DNA from: a bacterium
Lineage (GTDB): Bacteria; Electryoneota; Electryoneia; Electryoneales; Electryoneaceae
Direction of reading: 5' to 3'
Length of the DNA stretch: 64,000 bases
NCBI GenBank assembly: GCA_020444425.1
Contig: JAHLLB010000004.1
Location: forward strand, 1 to 64,000
Position numbers and translations under genes: made by a program. Position 1 is the first letter of the stretch. The number at the start of each line of letters is the position of its first letter. The notes beneath the pieces were generated by a model, which saw only the letters and a list, made by a program, of their open reading frames with translations, had not been told where the DNA came from and made no database searches. Shown here in pieces: positions 7,999 to 16,424 of this stretch.

Positions 7999-8223
7999 CT
8001 GTCTTCTACGTTGTTTCGCCCGTTTCCAGCTATCTGGAAGCCGCTCCACCAGACTATCCATGATTGAGCAGAGTTCCTTGCGGGCACGACGTACCGGCTC
8101 TGAACGATCTCGCGTGTCCGAACGATTCCGGTTGATTGTGTTATATTCAGGATTGCGCGGAGGTTGGATTTCCATCCCCCACCCCCAGTTTTCAACACAT
8201 AACCCATACAGTTTGAGGGCAGT

Positions 8224-9159
8224 ATGACCACCCAGAACAGCAACGGGCACGAAAAGACGTTCGAAGTCAAGGTCGGCCTCGCGGACATGCTTCGCGGTGG
8301 TGTGATCATGGACGTAACCAACGCTGACCAGGCCAAGATCGCCGAAGATGCCGGCGCGGCATCGGTGATGGCGCTGGAACGTGTCCCCGCTGACATCCGC
8401 AAAGAAGGCGGCGTCGCCCGGATGAGCCGCATCCAGGTGCTGGAAGAGATCATGAAATCGGTCGAAATCCCGGTGATGGCAAAAGTCCGCATCGGCCATT
8501 TCGTGGAAGCACAGATCCTCGAAGCACTCGGCGTCGACTTCATCGACGAATCCGAAGTGCTCACGCCCGCCGACGAAGAGAACCACATCGACAAGCACCC
8601 GTTCAAAGTGCCGTTCGTCTGCGGCTGCCGTAACCTCGGCGAAGCGCTGCGACGGATCGGCGAAGGCGCCGCGATGATGCGCACCAAGGGCGAAGCCGGC
8701 ACCGGCAATGTGGTCGAAGCTGTCCGGCACATGCGCTCGGTGCAGGGCGAAATGCGCCGGATCCAGTCGATGGACCGCACCGAACTGATGAAGACCGCCA
8801 AGGACATGGGCGCGCCGTACGACCTCGTGCTCTATGTGCACGAACACGGCAAGCTGCCGGTCCCGAACTTCGCCGCCGGTGGGGTCGCGACCCCGGCCGA
8901 CGCTGCGATGATGATGCAGCTCGGCGCGGAAACGGTCTTCGTCGGCTCCGGCATCTTCAAGGCCGGCTCGGACATCAAAGTCATGGCCGAACGCCACAAG
9001 GTGCAGGGCGCACTCGCCGCCGCGATCGTGCGTGCGGTGACGCACTTCAACGACCCGGACGAAGTTCTCGCCGCCCAGCGTGACCAGGCAGCAGTGATGG
9101 CCGGGTTGGACGTGCGCTCGATGGCCGAAGAAGAGAAGCTCGCCTCGCGCGGGTGGTAG
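8224..9159 (+). CDS. pdxS: Pyridoxal 5'-phosphate synthase, PdxS lyase subunit
   Basis: Makes pyridoxal 5'-phosphate from ribose 5-phosphate, glyceraldehyde 3-phosphate and ammonia delivered by PdxT (DXP-independent pathway). The product has 311 residues. It shows the family hallmarks '[24 protein letters not shown]', 'ARMSR', '[19 protein letters not shown]' with the catalytic lysine, '[11 protein letters not shown]', '[14 protein letters not shown]' and '[11 protein letters not shown]'. The ATG at 8224 follows GAGGG. pdxT is on the same strand 350 bases downstream, but the spacer is filled with repeats and two GGGGACAC palindromes. This is looser than the tight pdxST operons of other bacteria. 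Confidence 0.97.
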   Translation: MTTQNSNGHEKTFEVKVGLADMLRGGVIMDVTNADQAKIAEDAGAASVMALERVPADIRKEGGVARMSRIQVLEEIMKSVEIPVMAKVRIGHFVEAQILEALGVDFIDESEVLTPADEENHIDKHPFKVPFVCGCRNLGEALRRIGEGAAMMRTKGEAGTGNVVEAVRHMRSVQGEMRRIQSMDRTELMKTAKDMGAPYDLVLYVHEHGKLPVPNFAAGGVATPADAAMMMQLGAETVFVGSGIFKAGSDIKVMAERHKVQGALAAAIVRAVTHFNDPDEVLAAQRDQAAVMAGLDVRSMAEEEKLASRGW

Positions 9160-9205
9160 AATACTCCAGTCCCGAGTTGTGAGTGATGAGTTGTGAGTAA
9201 ACCCC

Positions 9206-9232
9206 GGGGACACTTACTCCGTAAGTGTCCCC
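9206..9232. repeat. GGGGACAC palindromic repeat
   Basis: GGGGACACTTAC and GTAAGTGTCCCC with a 3-base loop, about 45 bases after the pdxS stop. It may end or stabilise the pdxS transcript. Confidence 0.75.
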
Positions 9233-9288
9233 GACAGACTGCTGACAAAGTGGCAACGTTCGGGATTCAAGGAAAATTCGGCTGTTGC

Positions 9289-9395
9289 GTCATTCTGAAC
9301 GGAACGAAGAGAAGTGAAGAAGATCCAGATGATCAATGGGTTACAACTATTGGTTTTCAGAAAAGCTGGACCTTCTTCGCTTCGCTCAGAATGAC
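9289..9395. repeat. Dispersed long inverted repeat (CATTCTGAACG...CAGAATGAC)
   Basis: An inverted repeat of about 107 bases whose ends are GTCATTCTGAAC and TCAGAATGAC, with inner arms around GAAGAAGATCCA and TGGACCTTCTTC. Related copies lie at 22999-23142 and 39870-39964. It has no coding capacity and looks like a MITE-type dispersed element. Confidence 0.7.
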
Positions 9396-9454
9396 ACCCC
9401 TGGCAATCCGGGGTTTGTCAACGATCTGCGATTCGCAACTGCTGACATACGTTA

Positions 9455-9486
9455 CGGGGGACACTTTGAGGACAAAGTGTCCCCGT
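9455..9486. repeat. GGGGACAC palindromic repeat
   Basis: GGGGACACTTTG and CAAAGTGTCCCC with a short loop, about 25 bases before the pdxT start. The inner stem reads TTTG/CAAA where other copies have TTA/TAA, so both arms changed together. Confidence 0.75.
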
Positions 9487-9508
9487 TTTAACTGCCTGGG
9501 AGTGTACG

Positions 9509-10165
9509 GTGCTGGTCGGAGTGCTTGCCCTGCAGGGCGATTACGGAACCCACGCGCAGGCGTTGCGCGACATCGGTATCGAAGCGGTTGAGGTGCGCCG
9601 TCCTGAGGACGCCGGCTTCATGAACCCGAAGGCGCCACGTTACGCCCGAAAAGAAGGCTCGACGCCGGGTTCGTCGTTGATGAAGCAACGGGACCACAAG
9701 ATCGCACTGAAACCCGCCCCGGACGGCCTCATTCTGCCCGGCGGGGAATCGTCCACCATCGACCTGCTCGGCCGCCGTTATGGACTCGATTTCCTGATGG
9801 GCGCGTTCGCCGCATCCGGCAAAACCCTGTTCGGCACCTGCGCTGGAGCGATCTGGCTCGGCAAGGGCCAACACCACAAGGTGACGCCGCTGGGGTTGGT
9901 GGATGTGGACGTCGAACGCAACGCCTATGGCCGCCAGGTGGATTCCTTCATCGCGCCGATCGAGATCAACGGACTCGACAGCCCGTTCGAAGCCGTCTTC
10001 ATCCGGGCACCGAAGTTTACCCGCATCGGCCCGGACGTCGAAGTCCTCGCCGAATACAACGGCGATCCGGTGCTCGTCCGGCAACGCAACATCTGGCTCG
10101 CCACGTTCCACCCGGAACGCACCGCCGACCGTCGCCTGCATCAGCTGATCTTCGGGCAGATGTGA
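9509..10165 (+). CDS. pdxT: Pyridoxal 5'-phosphate synthase, PdxT glutaminase subunit, with insertion
   Basis: Hydrolyses glutamine and passes ammonia to PdxS. The product has 218 residues, against about 190-200 for most PdxT. The start is GTG at 9509 with GGGAG upstream, giving the usual N-terminus 'LVGVLALQGDYGTHAQAL'. The class I amidotransferase triad is intact: Cys111 in 'FGTCAGAIWL', with His201 and Glu203 in 'ATFHPE'. The oxyanion-loop motif 'LILPGGESSTID' is present. The extra length is a basic insertion of about 32 residues between 'VRRPED' (near residue 33) and 'DGLILPGG' (near residue 70), containing 'GFMNPKAPRYARKEG'. Relative to Bacillus subtilis, the catalytic residues are shifted by about 31-32. 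Function is very likely kept. Confidence 0.95.
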   Translation: MLVGVLALQGDYGTHAQALRDIGIEAVEVRRPEDAGFMNPKAPRYARKEGSTPGSSLMKQRDHKIALKPAPDGLILPGGESSTIDLLGRRYGLDFLMGAFAASGKTLFGTCAGAIWLGKGQHHKVTPLGLVDVDVERNAYGRQVDSFIAPIEINGLDSPFEAVFIRAPKFTRIGPDVEVLAEYNGDPVLVRQRNIWLATFHPERTADRRLHQLIFGQM

Positions 10166-10224
10166 GTCGGAAGTCGGAAGTCGGAAGTCGGAAGTCGGAA
10201 GTCGGAAGTCGGAAGTCGGAAGTC
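10166..10224. repeat. Heptanucleotide tandem array (GTCGGAA)n starting at pdxT stop
   Basis: About eight copies of GTCGGAA begin directly at the TGA stop codon of pdxT. The repeat unit differs from those of the other heptamer arrays. Confidence 0.9.
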
Positions 10225-10290
10225 GAGAAAAGGTGTGGCCGTGTTGCAGAAGATGCAAACGCGGCCGTGCTGCTCCAGGCAAGACAGCAA

Positions 10291-10324
10291 AACGGGGACA
10301 CTTACTCCGCTAAGTGTCCCCGTT
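10291..10324. repeat. GGGGACAC palindromic repeat
   Basis: AACGGGGACACTTA and TAAGTGTCCCCGTT around a 6-base loop CTCCGC, between two convergent genes. It is the reverse complement of the copy at 6291-6322. Confidence 0.75.
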
Positions 10325-10365
10325 GCTTTATTGTACTCTGTACTTCTTTTCGACTTCGCACTTCC

Positions 10366-13300
10366 CTACTTCATCAATACCATCCGCTGCACACTGTTCA
10401 TGTGGCCGGCGATCTCGGTACTGACGAAATAAAGCCCGCTTGCGAGACGGGAACCATCCACGGTCAACGTGTGATACCCCGCCGCCAAGTCACCGCTGGC
10501 CACAGTCATCACCCGCTGGCCGGTCACGTTGTACACCACCACACTCACCGGCGCGGCTTCCGGCAACGCAAGCCGCAGATTCGCCATCGCGTTGAACGGG
10601 TTCGGGTAGACAGCGCCCACCTCGAACTCGGTCGGCAAGAGGTCGGTTGTGGTTTCGGCCGCTTCCAATTCGGCAATCTTGTCTGCGTCGTCCGCGCCAA
10701 ACCAACCGTAATTGTTCCAGCCTTGGAACCAGCGATCCGCCGCGTTCAACTCGATCTTCAGGATTTCGAAGCTGGCCGAATCAATCGCGGCCGGATAGTC
10801 ACCGATCTTGGCCACGAACTGGTACGTACCCGTCGGCGCATACCCCGGCACCTCCTGGAACGGCGCCACACTCAGCGTGTACCCCGCCGGCAGGTTCAGG
10901 TTTTCGTACAGCACAACCGGGCCGTACACCGTGTTGTTCGGCAGGATGAATTCCGACCACGCGTCGATCTGCGTGGTGAACGTTTCCTGGTTCTCAATGC
11001 TGGCGCTGAACCGGAAGTAGCCGCCGCCCGGGCCGATCACAGTCGGCGTGTGGTACGGCGTCATCTCGATGACCACGTTCTGGCCGGTGCCGACATTGAC
11101 CGCTGGTTCCCAGTCGACCACGCTCAGCGCCGGATCATCGAAGAAATCGTAGATCGACGCTTCGATTTCCGCCGGAACCAGCGTGCCCCAGTAGTTGTAG
11201 CCTGCATCGACAGTATCCGTGCCCGCGACGACACGCAGGTTGTAGCCATCGTTACCGTACAGCTGGCAGGTCGAGACCGCGTTACCGCCGACGATCAGGT
11301 CCGGCGAATCGGCGACGGTGAGACCATCATCCGTGTTGCCGGAGACTTCGACACGTGTCAGCTGCGTCACCGTCGAGTTCTGCACGACGATCCCGTCGGC
11401 CTGGTTCAGGCTCGCACGGCTGTCGCTGATCTCGCCGAGGTAACCGTCCAGGACAAGTCCATCCACCAACGAACCGTTGAAGCTGCTGTTGCTGATCGTC
11501 GGCTGGGACGTCAGGTAGCAGCGCATGTTCGCTTCGAAACCGAGCGTGCTGAGATAGCCGGCACGGTTGACGTTGCACCAGTCCATCGTCGAGACCGCAT
11601 CGCCGGTGTCCGACCCGTTGTCGAACAGGATGCCGCCCCAGCCGCCGCTGGTGCCGGTGAACGAGGTGAACGTAATCGGCGAGCTTTCGGTTCCGACAGC
11701 GTTCAGCATGCCGGCATAGGATGAACCAGCGCCGATCCGCAGACCGGCCGCCTGAGCAAATTGCAACGTCGTGCCCGGCTCAATCGTCAGCGTCGGGTAT
11801 GGAACCGAGGTCTTCTGCACGTACAGGTAGGACAGCACGTGGTACGGTTCGCCGTCATTCTGGATGGTGTAGTCTTCCGTGAAGGTCCGTCCCTCGAACG
11901 CGATCGCTTCGATCGCATTGTCCACGTACTCGTTGTTGATCAACGTCAGGCCGGCATCCGAATGGATGTACACCGGATACACACTGGACTCGCTGAAGGT
12001 GCTGCGGCTGATGCTCGGTTCATCTGTCGAGAATGAGCTGACCGTCGCCTCCGCACCATTCCAGCGCGGATGGCCGCCATGCATCAATTCACAATAGTCC
12101 AGCACCGAATTCGCGTTGCTGTGGTCGCTGCCAGAGTTGAACTGAATGCCGCCCCAGCCACCCGGCATGCCGTTGATTGCGCCGAAGGTGATCGGATTGG
12201 ACTCGGTACCGATCGCGTACAGTTCGCCCCAGCGGTCTGAAATGTTGCCGATGTCGAGACCGAACGTTTCCGCGAACAGAATCGTCGTGCCCGGCTCGAC
12301 CGTGACCCGCGGCGCCGCCGTTGCGCTGGAGTAGTCCCAGACGTAAATGTCGCCGAGGACGTGGTACGGCGCATCATTGACCAGCCACGTCAGGTCGTAG
12401 TCGATTGTGTGACCGGAAACGCCGATCGCGTTGATCGTGTTGCCCGTGATGATGTTATCCGTCATCGTGGCGAATGCCTTGCCATCAAAGAACACAGCGT
12501 AGCCATCGTTGTTCCGGATCGCACTGTTGCTGATCGTCGGCTGGAAGGTGTCATCGCTGATGATGCCCGCCGGGAAGCCCCAGCCTTCCTGGCCGGCGTA
12601 TTCGACGACACAGTATTCCATCGTCGACTGCGCTTCGTTGTGGTCGCTGCCGTTGCCGAACAACAGGCCGTTCCAGCCGCCGGTCACTCCGGACGAAGAG
12701 GTGAACTTGATCGGCTCGCTCAGCGTACCCACGGCGTACAACTCACCCGGACGATCCCCGAACGTCCCGAACTGGATGCCGGTACCGTCGGTGAACTGGA
12801 ATGTGTTTCCCGGGGCAATCGTCATCCGTGGAATCGGGTTGCTGCTGTAATCCCAGACAAACAGGTTGCCGAGCACTTCGTACGGGACACCTTCCGAATC
12901 GAAGTAGCAATCGTCGAAGTAGGTGGTGCCGTTAATGCCAATCGCGTCCGGCGAGTTGCCGGAAACGGTCAGATTCGCGATCGACGCCGGGTGGGCACCG
13001 TCGCTGAGCAACATCGCGTGCGCCGCGCTGTTGGTGATTGAGCAATTGCTGATCGTCGGCTGCTGGGTTTCGTCCAAAGCGATCCCGGCCAATCCACCAA
13101 GACCCGAACCGCCTGCATTGTTGATCTCGCACCACTCCAAGGTCGATTCGCTGAGCGCGTAATCGCTGCCGTTGCCAAACACCAGGCCTGCCCATGCGCC
13201 GGACACGCCACTGAGCGCATCGAACACAATCGGCTCGGCCATCGTACCGGCGGCGTGCAGTTCGCCGGCACGGTCACCGAACGTTCCCACCTGCAAACCG

Positions 13301-13926
13301 ACATCCGCCTGGAACAACAACTGCGTACCAGGATCGATGGTCAAACGCGCCAGCGGATCACCGGGATACGCCCACACGTTGCAATTGTTGAGGAAATGGT
13401 AAGGGATACCATCATTGGTGAGGTTAACGCTGGTGCTGACCCAGTTGTTGTTGACACGGATCGCGTCGATTGCGTTTCCACTGTAGCTGTTGCTGTCGAG
13501 ATTGACGCCGGAACCGCCGAGCACATAGATTGCATAGTCGGTTGCGTTGCTGATGACGCAGTGACGCACTGTCGGATTCGAATTGCTGTTTACATAGATG
13601 TTGTTCGTCGCACCATCAACCGTGAACCCTTCCAGCACCGCCGCACTGCTGATCTCACCGTCCAGACGTACGCCGACGCTGAATCCGGACGCATCGATCA
13701 CCACCGCCGCCGGATTGTTGATGTCGCCCTGCACGACCAGTTCCTTGCCGTCGAAATCGACGGATTCCGTGTACGTTCCCGGCGCGACCTGCACCGTATC
13801 GCCAGCCACCGCGTTGTCAATCGCCTGATTGATCGTATTGTAATCCGCAGGCACGTTGATCACCGTGGCCCATGCGCTGCCGGCAAACAAAACTGCCGCC
13901 GCCAGCATCAGGATATTCCGCTTCAT
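10366..13926 (-). CDS. Secreted right-handed beta-helix repeat protein with sorting tail
   Basis: A large exported protein of 1186 residues. The ATG at 13926 has GGAGG upstream and opens a signal peptide (MKRNILMLAAAVLFAGSAWA). After it, 'INVPADYNTINQAIDNAVAGDTVQVAPGTY' is the classic opening of pectate-lyase-like beta-helix proteins. The body is built from about five repeats of 150-200 residues, each with 'GGWxGLxFxNGSD', a 'W/YCxVxxAG' turn, 'PTISNSxIxxN' and 'YxVLGxxxVWDYSS...PRxTIxPGTTxxF'. Near the end comes a shared module (about residues 945-1055), then 'YPNPFNAMANLRLALP...SGLYFVS...QRMVLMK', a type IX-type sorting domain. No catalytic site is evident, so adhesion or polysaccharide binding is more likely than lysis. 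An inverted repeat TTAGG-N4-CCTAA lies 74 bases upstream. Confidence 0.92.
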   Translation of the reverse strand: MKRNILMLAAAVLFAGSAWATVINVPADYNTINQAIDNAVAGDTVQVAPGTYTESVDFDGKELVVQGDINNPAAVVIDASGFSVGVRLDGEISSAAVLEGFTVDGATNNIYVNSNSNPTVRHCVISNATDYAIYVLGGSGVNLDSNSYSGNAIDAIRVNNNWVSTSVNLTNDGIPYHFLNNCNVWAYPGDPLARLTIDPGTQLLFQADVGLQVGTFGDRAGELHAAGTMAEPIVFDALSGVSGAWAGLVFGNGSDYALSESTLEWCEINNAGGSGLGGLAGIALDETQQPTISNCSITNSAAHAMLLSDGAHPASIANLTVSGNSPDAIGINGTTYFDDCYFDSEGVPYEVLGNLFVWDYSSNPIPRMTIAPGNTFQFTDGTGIQFGTFGDRPGELYAVGTLSEPIKFTSSSGVTGGWNGLLFGNGSDHNEAQSTMEYCVVEYAGQEGWGFPAGIISDDTFQPTISNSAIRNNDGYAVFFDGKAFATMTDNIITGNTINAIGVSGHTIDYDLTWLVNDAPYHVLGDIYVWDYSSATAAPRVTVEPGTTILFAETFGLDIGNISDRWGELYAIGTESNPITFGAINGMPGGWGGIQFNSGSDHSNANSVLDYCELMHGGHPRWNGAEATVSSFSTDEPSISRSTFSESSVYPVYIHSDAGLTLINNEYVDNAIEAIAFEGRTFTEDYTIQNDGEPYHVLSYLYVQKTSVPYPTLTIEPGTTLQFAQAAGLRIGAGSSYAGMLNAVGTESSPITFTSFTGTSGGWGGILFDNGSDTGDAVSTMDWCNVNRAGYLSTLGFEANMRCYLTSQPTISNSSFNGSLVDGLVLDGYLGEISDSRASLNQADGIVVQNSTVTQLTRVEVSGNTDDGLTVADSPDLIVGGNAVSTCQLYGNDGYNLRVVAGTDTVDAGYNYWGTLVPAEIEASIYDFFDDPALSVVDWEPAVNVGTGQNVVIEMTPYHTPTVIGPGGGYFRFSASIENQETFTTQIDAWSEFILPNNTVYGPVVLYENLNLPAGYTLSVAPFQEVPGYAPTGTYQFVAKIGDYPAAIDSASFEILKIELNAADRWFQGWNNYGWFGADDADKIAELEAAETTTDLLPTEFEVGAVYPNPFNAMANLRLALPEAAPVSVVVYNVTGQRVMTVASGDLAAGYHTLTVDGSRLASGLYFVSTEIAGHMNSVQRMVLMK

Positions 13927-13999
13927 CAATCCTCCCTCGCTATCATGCCCTGCGATATTTCGCAGGTTGAACAATCTCGTGTTTTTCTCGTTTTCAATG

Positions 14000-14013
14000 T
14001 TAGGAATGCCTAA
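14000..14013 (-). promoter_or_regulatory. Inverted repeat TTAGG-N4-CCTAA
   Basis: TTAGGAATGCCTAA, a perfect 5-base inverted repeat 74-87 bases upstream of the beta-helix gene start at 13926. Read on the minus strand it ends CCTAACATT, as do the related sites at 3306 and 15486. Confidence 0.5.
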
Positions 14014-14123
14014 TATCGGCAATCGAGCTCGAAAGTTGTACTACATCCGCACCGGGCAGAACTCCCGGAGCTCACGTGCACAAAGACATTTTCTGATGGT
14101 CTGCAGCAACGCTTCGAGACAAG

Positions 14124-14157
14124 AAAAACGCGGCCACCTCCGCAGGGCCGCGTTTTT
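14124..14157. terminator. Bidirectional-type terminator hairpin
   Basis: AAAAACGCGGCC and GGCCGCGTTTTT around a 10-base loop, just downstream of the minus-strand haem surface protein gene that ends at 14180. On that strand the stem is followed by a T run. Confidence 0.85.
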
Positions 14158-14179
14158 CAAACTGCCAAACTGCTTGTGT

Positions 14180-15403
14180 TTACTTCACCAAAGTCACACG
14201 CTGCACCTGGCTCATCTTGCCCGGCACATTCGCGTGGATGAAGTACATGCCAGAGCTCAAGTCGCCGGCGTCAAAACTGAAGGTGTGCTGACCCGCGGTC
14301 ATCGTACCCTCGCTCAGGATCGCAACCTCTTCCCCAAGAAGGTTGGTCACACGAAGCTTCAGGTTCGCGGTTTCCGGCAACGTCACCGAAACGTTCGTCA
14401 TCGCGTTGAACGGGTTCGGGTACGCCGCATCGAGCGCGTACTCGGTGGGCAGATCGACAACCGACTCGCCGTCAGCGGTCAGTTCCGGCCACTCACCGGA
14501 CGCGTCCCAACCGTGCACCGGAGCCGAATTCGAACCGTTCGCCGACTTCTCGAAGCCGAACGAATCCATCAACACCGCATTCGGGAAGTAGCCCAGGTAC
14601 GAGTTGTGAGTGTACATGCCTGCTGGCGCGAACGACGGAATTTCCTGCGCCATCATCGGAATGAAAATGTCGGCGTTCGCCGGAACATTCGTCGTGATGA
14701 ACGCAAGACGGTTGGATTCACTGCCGTCCGGCAGAGTCACCGTCGTCCAGTAGTTCACGTTGGAGAACGACTGCGGCACATTGGTGAAGAAATCAATGCT
14801 GTAGGTCACGTTGCCACCGGACGCCGGAATCATGGTGTTGATGCCGGTCGTGGTCAGGCCGTACAACGCCGGAGCCGCTTCATCCACCGTCATTTCGATC
14901 GCGTAGATGTAGTCACCCTGGTTGTTGAAGTTGTTGTTGGCCGCGTTACCCGCAACGTAGAACGTCACCGGACCGGTTCCGGCTGCCGGAGCCGTCCAGT
15001 CAAACGACCACATGTTGCCACCCGGATCACCAGCATTGGTGCCGGCCGACGTGTGGTTGACATAGTTGCCGCTGTTCAGCTGCGTGTTCGTCGGATCGGT
15101 AATCGTGAAGGCGCCGGCGAAACTGCCGCCACCATCTTCCGCCGCGATCTGGAAACCCCAACGCTGCTGGCCATCATCACTGAGCGAAACCATCATCGAG
15201 TAGGTCTCACCCGGCATGTACTCTGTCATTGCCGACAGATCCAGCATCCCATCGCCGGAATTCAATCCGAAACTCGAGTGGCACTGCGTGCAATACGACC
15301 CATTGTTGCCAGCATAACCCGCCGGTGGGCCACCAGAAAACGCCATTGCCATGGATGCAATTCCTACGACCGCACAAAGCGTCAGAAGTGTCTTCTTCAT
15401 CAT
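14180..15403 (-). CDS. Secreted c-type-haem surface protein (Reeler-like domain) with sorting tail
   Basis: A 407-residue exported protein. It has a signal peptide, then 'SGGPPAGYAGNNGSYCTQCHSSF' with a CxxCH haem-c attachment motif at residues 38-42. This arrangement is typical of the NCBI 'choice-of-anchor V' family, whose main domain resembles Reeler ('YMPGETYSMMVSL...WGFQIAA'). Next come the shared pre-sorting module (about residues 182-287) and 'YPNPFNAMTNVSVTLP...SGMYFIHANVPGKMSQVQRVTLVK'. The start may be either of two adjacent ATGs (15403 or 15400); GGGAGAG lies just before them. Haem attachment would need the system II maturation genes found at 19-22 kb. A surface electron-transfer role is inferred. 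Confidence 0.9.
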   Translation of the reverse strand: MMKKTLLTLCAVVGIASMAMAFSGGPPAGYAGNNGSYCTQCHSSFGLNSGDGMLDLSAMTEYMPGETYSMMVSLSDDGQQRWGFQIAAEDGGGSFAGAFTITDPTNTQLNSGNYVNHTSAGTNAGDPGGNMWSFDWTAPAAGTGPVTFYVAGNAANNNFNNQGDYIYAIEMTVDEAAPALYGLTTTGINTMIPASGGNVTYSIDFFTNVPQSFSNVNYWTTVTLPDGSESNRLAFITTNVPANADIFIPMMAQEIPSFAPAGMYTHNSYLGYFPNAVLMDSFGFEKSANGSNSAPVHGWDASGEWPELTADGESVVDLPTEYALDAAYPNPFNAMTNVSVTLPETANLKLRVTNLLGEEVAILSEGTMTAGQHTFSFDAGDLSSGMYFIHANVPGKMSQVQRVTLVK

Positions 15404-15485
15404 CTCTCTCCCTTTTACAAAGTAAGCTGTACTTAGTTAATCCGTCGTACCGTCTCATCCCCCCTGACGCAACGGTAAGCGCAAG

Positions 15486-15499
15486 ATAGGCGAACCTAA
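15486..15499 (-). promoter_or_regulatory. Inverted repeat ATAGG-N4-CCTAA
   Basis: ATAGGCGAACCTAA followed by CATTT on the plus strand, 83-96 bases upstream of the start at 15403. It matches the sites at 3306 and 14000. Confidence 0.45.
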
Positions 15500-15731
15500 C
15501 ATTTCACGCCAGAGATATTTGTCCAGACGTAATTTTTTTCTCTCTCCGCTCCGTGTATGGTACAGGGTGCGATCTTCAGGATTACGAACGACTTGGAAAT
15601 GGAATCGATCTGGAGGAGAGACAAGAACAGGGGAACGTTCTTCTTACCTGCCAAAATTCCTGGGCAGTGTGAAATGGGGAGTCTTTCAATGGATGGAGAA
15701 GAGATCGGCAATTCTGAACGCGGCGAGCTGA
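15500..15731. other. Intergenic stretch without a supported gene
   Basis: Several short ORFs overlap here on both strands, but none has a convincing ribosome-binding site or any recognisable motif. I see no repeat or hairpin of note. Confidence 0.45.
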
Positions 15732-16424
15732 TCAGGACCCGCCGGAAGTGCTCGCCGCAGCCGCGCTGACCGCTACTGCAGATGCTACTGCCGCCTGCAC
15801 ACCGGCGATGGTCTCACCGACGGCCCGGGCGTAGACGTCGTCCTTCTTCCACTTCTTCAGCCGTTTCTTCACCAACGACCTTTCCTGCCGATTGAAGAAA
15901 TGGCGCAGAATGCCGGTAGATTCGCCGAACGCGGCGAGGGTGGAAAGGCGTACGGGTGGAATGTCCGCTTCCAGTGCCGCGTGACGAAGGTCCGTCACCA
16001 GACGTTCACGAATGCCCGGATCGACCAACGGGTACGTGGTGTAAGGAATGATACCGAGGAAACGCTTCCGCTCGGAACGCACAATCCCGCGCGTTTCCAA
16101 CGTCTGCGCGATCTCATGCGTCAGCTTGCTCCGCCTGCCGAGAGTGGACACCCAATTCCGCAACGACTTGGGCCGTTTTGCGGAGTTCATCTGCTCGAGC
16201 ATCCTGTCGACAATCGGATCACCGAACGCGGCAGTGCCGGCGACCATCACCTTCTTGCCCTCGGCCGCAATGCGCCCGTGCATGGCCAACTCCATGACCA
16301 CCGCTCCAGCGCAGGCGTACGACTGGAAGTTCCCGCGAAACTGACCGGTTTCCGGATTCAATGCCAGCAGCACGAAATCCTGATGTAACGCTAAACCGGT
16401 ACCAGAGTCGGGGACATCATCCAT
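15732..16424 (-). CDS. GPP34 (GOLPH3-like) phosphoinositide-binding-fold protein
   Basis: A 230-residue protein of the Golgi phosphoprotein 3 family. In eukaryotes the fold binds phosphatidylinositol 4-phosphate; the bacterial members have no settled role. Matching features are 'LHQDFVLLALNPETGQF', 'ACAGAVVMELAMHGRI', 'VAGTAAFGDPIVDRMLEQM', 'LGRRSKLTHEIAQTLETRGIVRSER' and 'YPLVDPGIRERL'. The C-terminus is Ala/Ser-rich. The start at 16424 overlaps the recJ stop by 8 bases, so the two are translationally coupled. A membrane-surface role is possible but not shown. Confidence 0.85.
   Translation of the reverse strand: MDDVPDSGTGLALHQDFVLLALNPETGQFRGNFQSYACAGAVVMELAMHGRIAAEGKKVMVAGTAAFGDPIVDRMLEQMNSAKRPKSLRNWVSTLGRRSKLTHEIAQTLETRGIVRSERKRFLGIIPYTTYPLVDPGIRERLVTDLRHAALEADIPPVRLSTLAAFGESTGILRHFFNRQERSLVKKRLKKWKKDDVYARAVGETIAGVQAAVASAVAVSAAAASTSGGS

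Noticed and set aside
9289-9395. Inverted repeat considered as an insertion sequence
   Set aside because: It is only about 107 bases long, with no transposase frame; a non-autonomous element is the most that can be said.
15557-15769. Short plus-strand ORF of 70 codons
   Set aside because: No ribosome-binding site, no motif, and it overlaps the end of the GPP34 gene.
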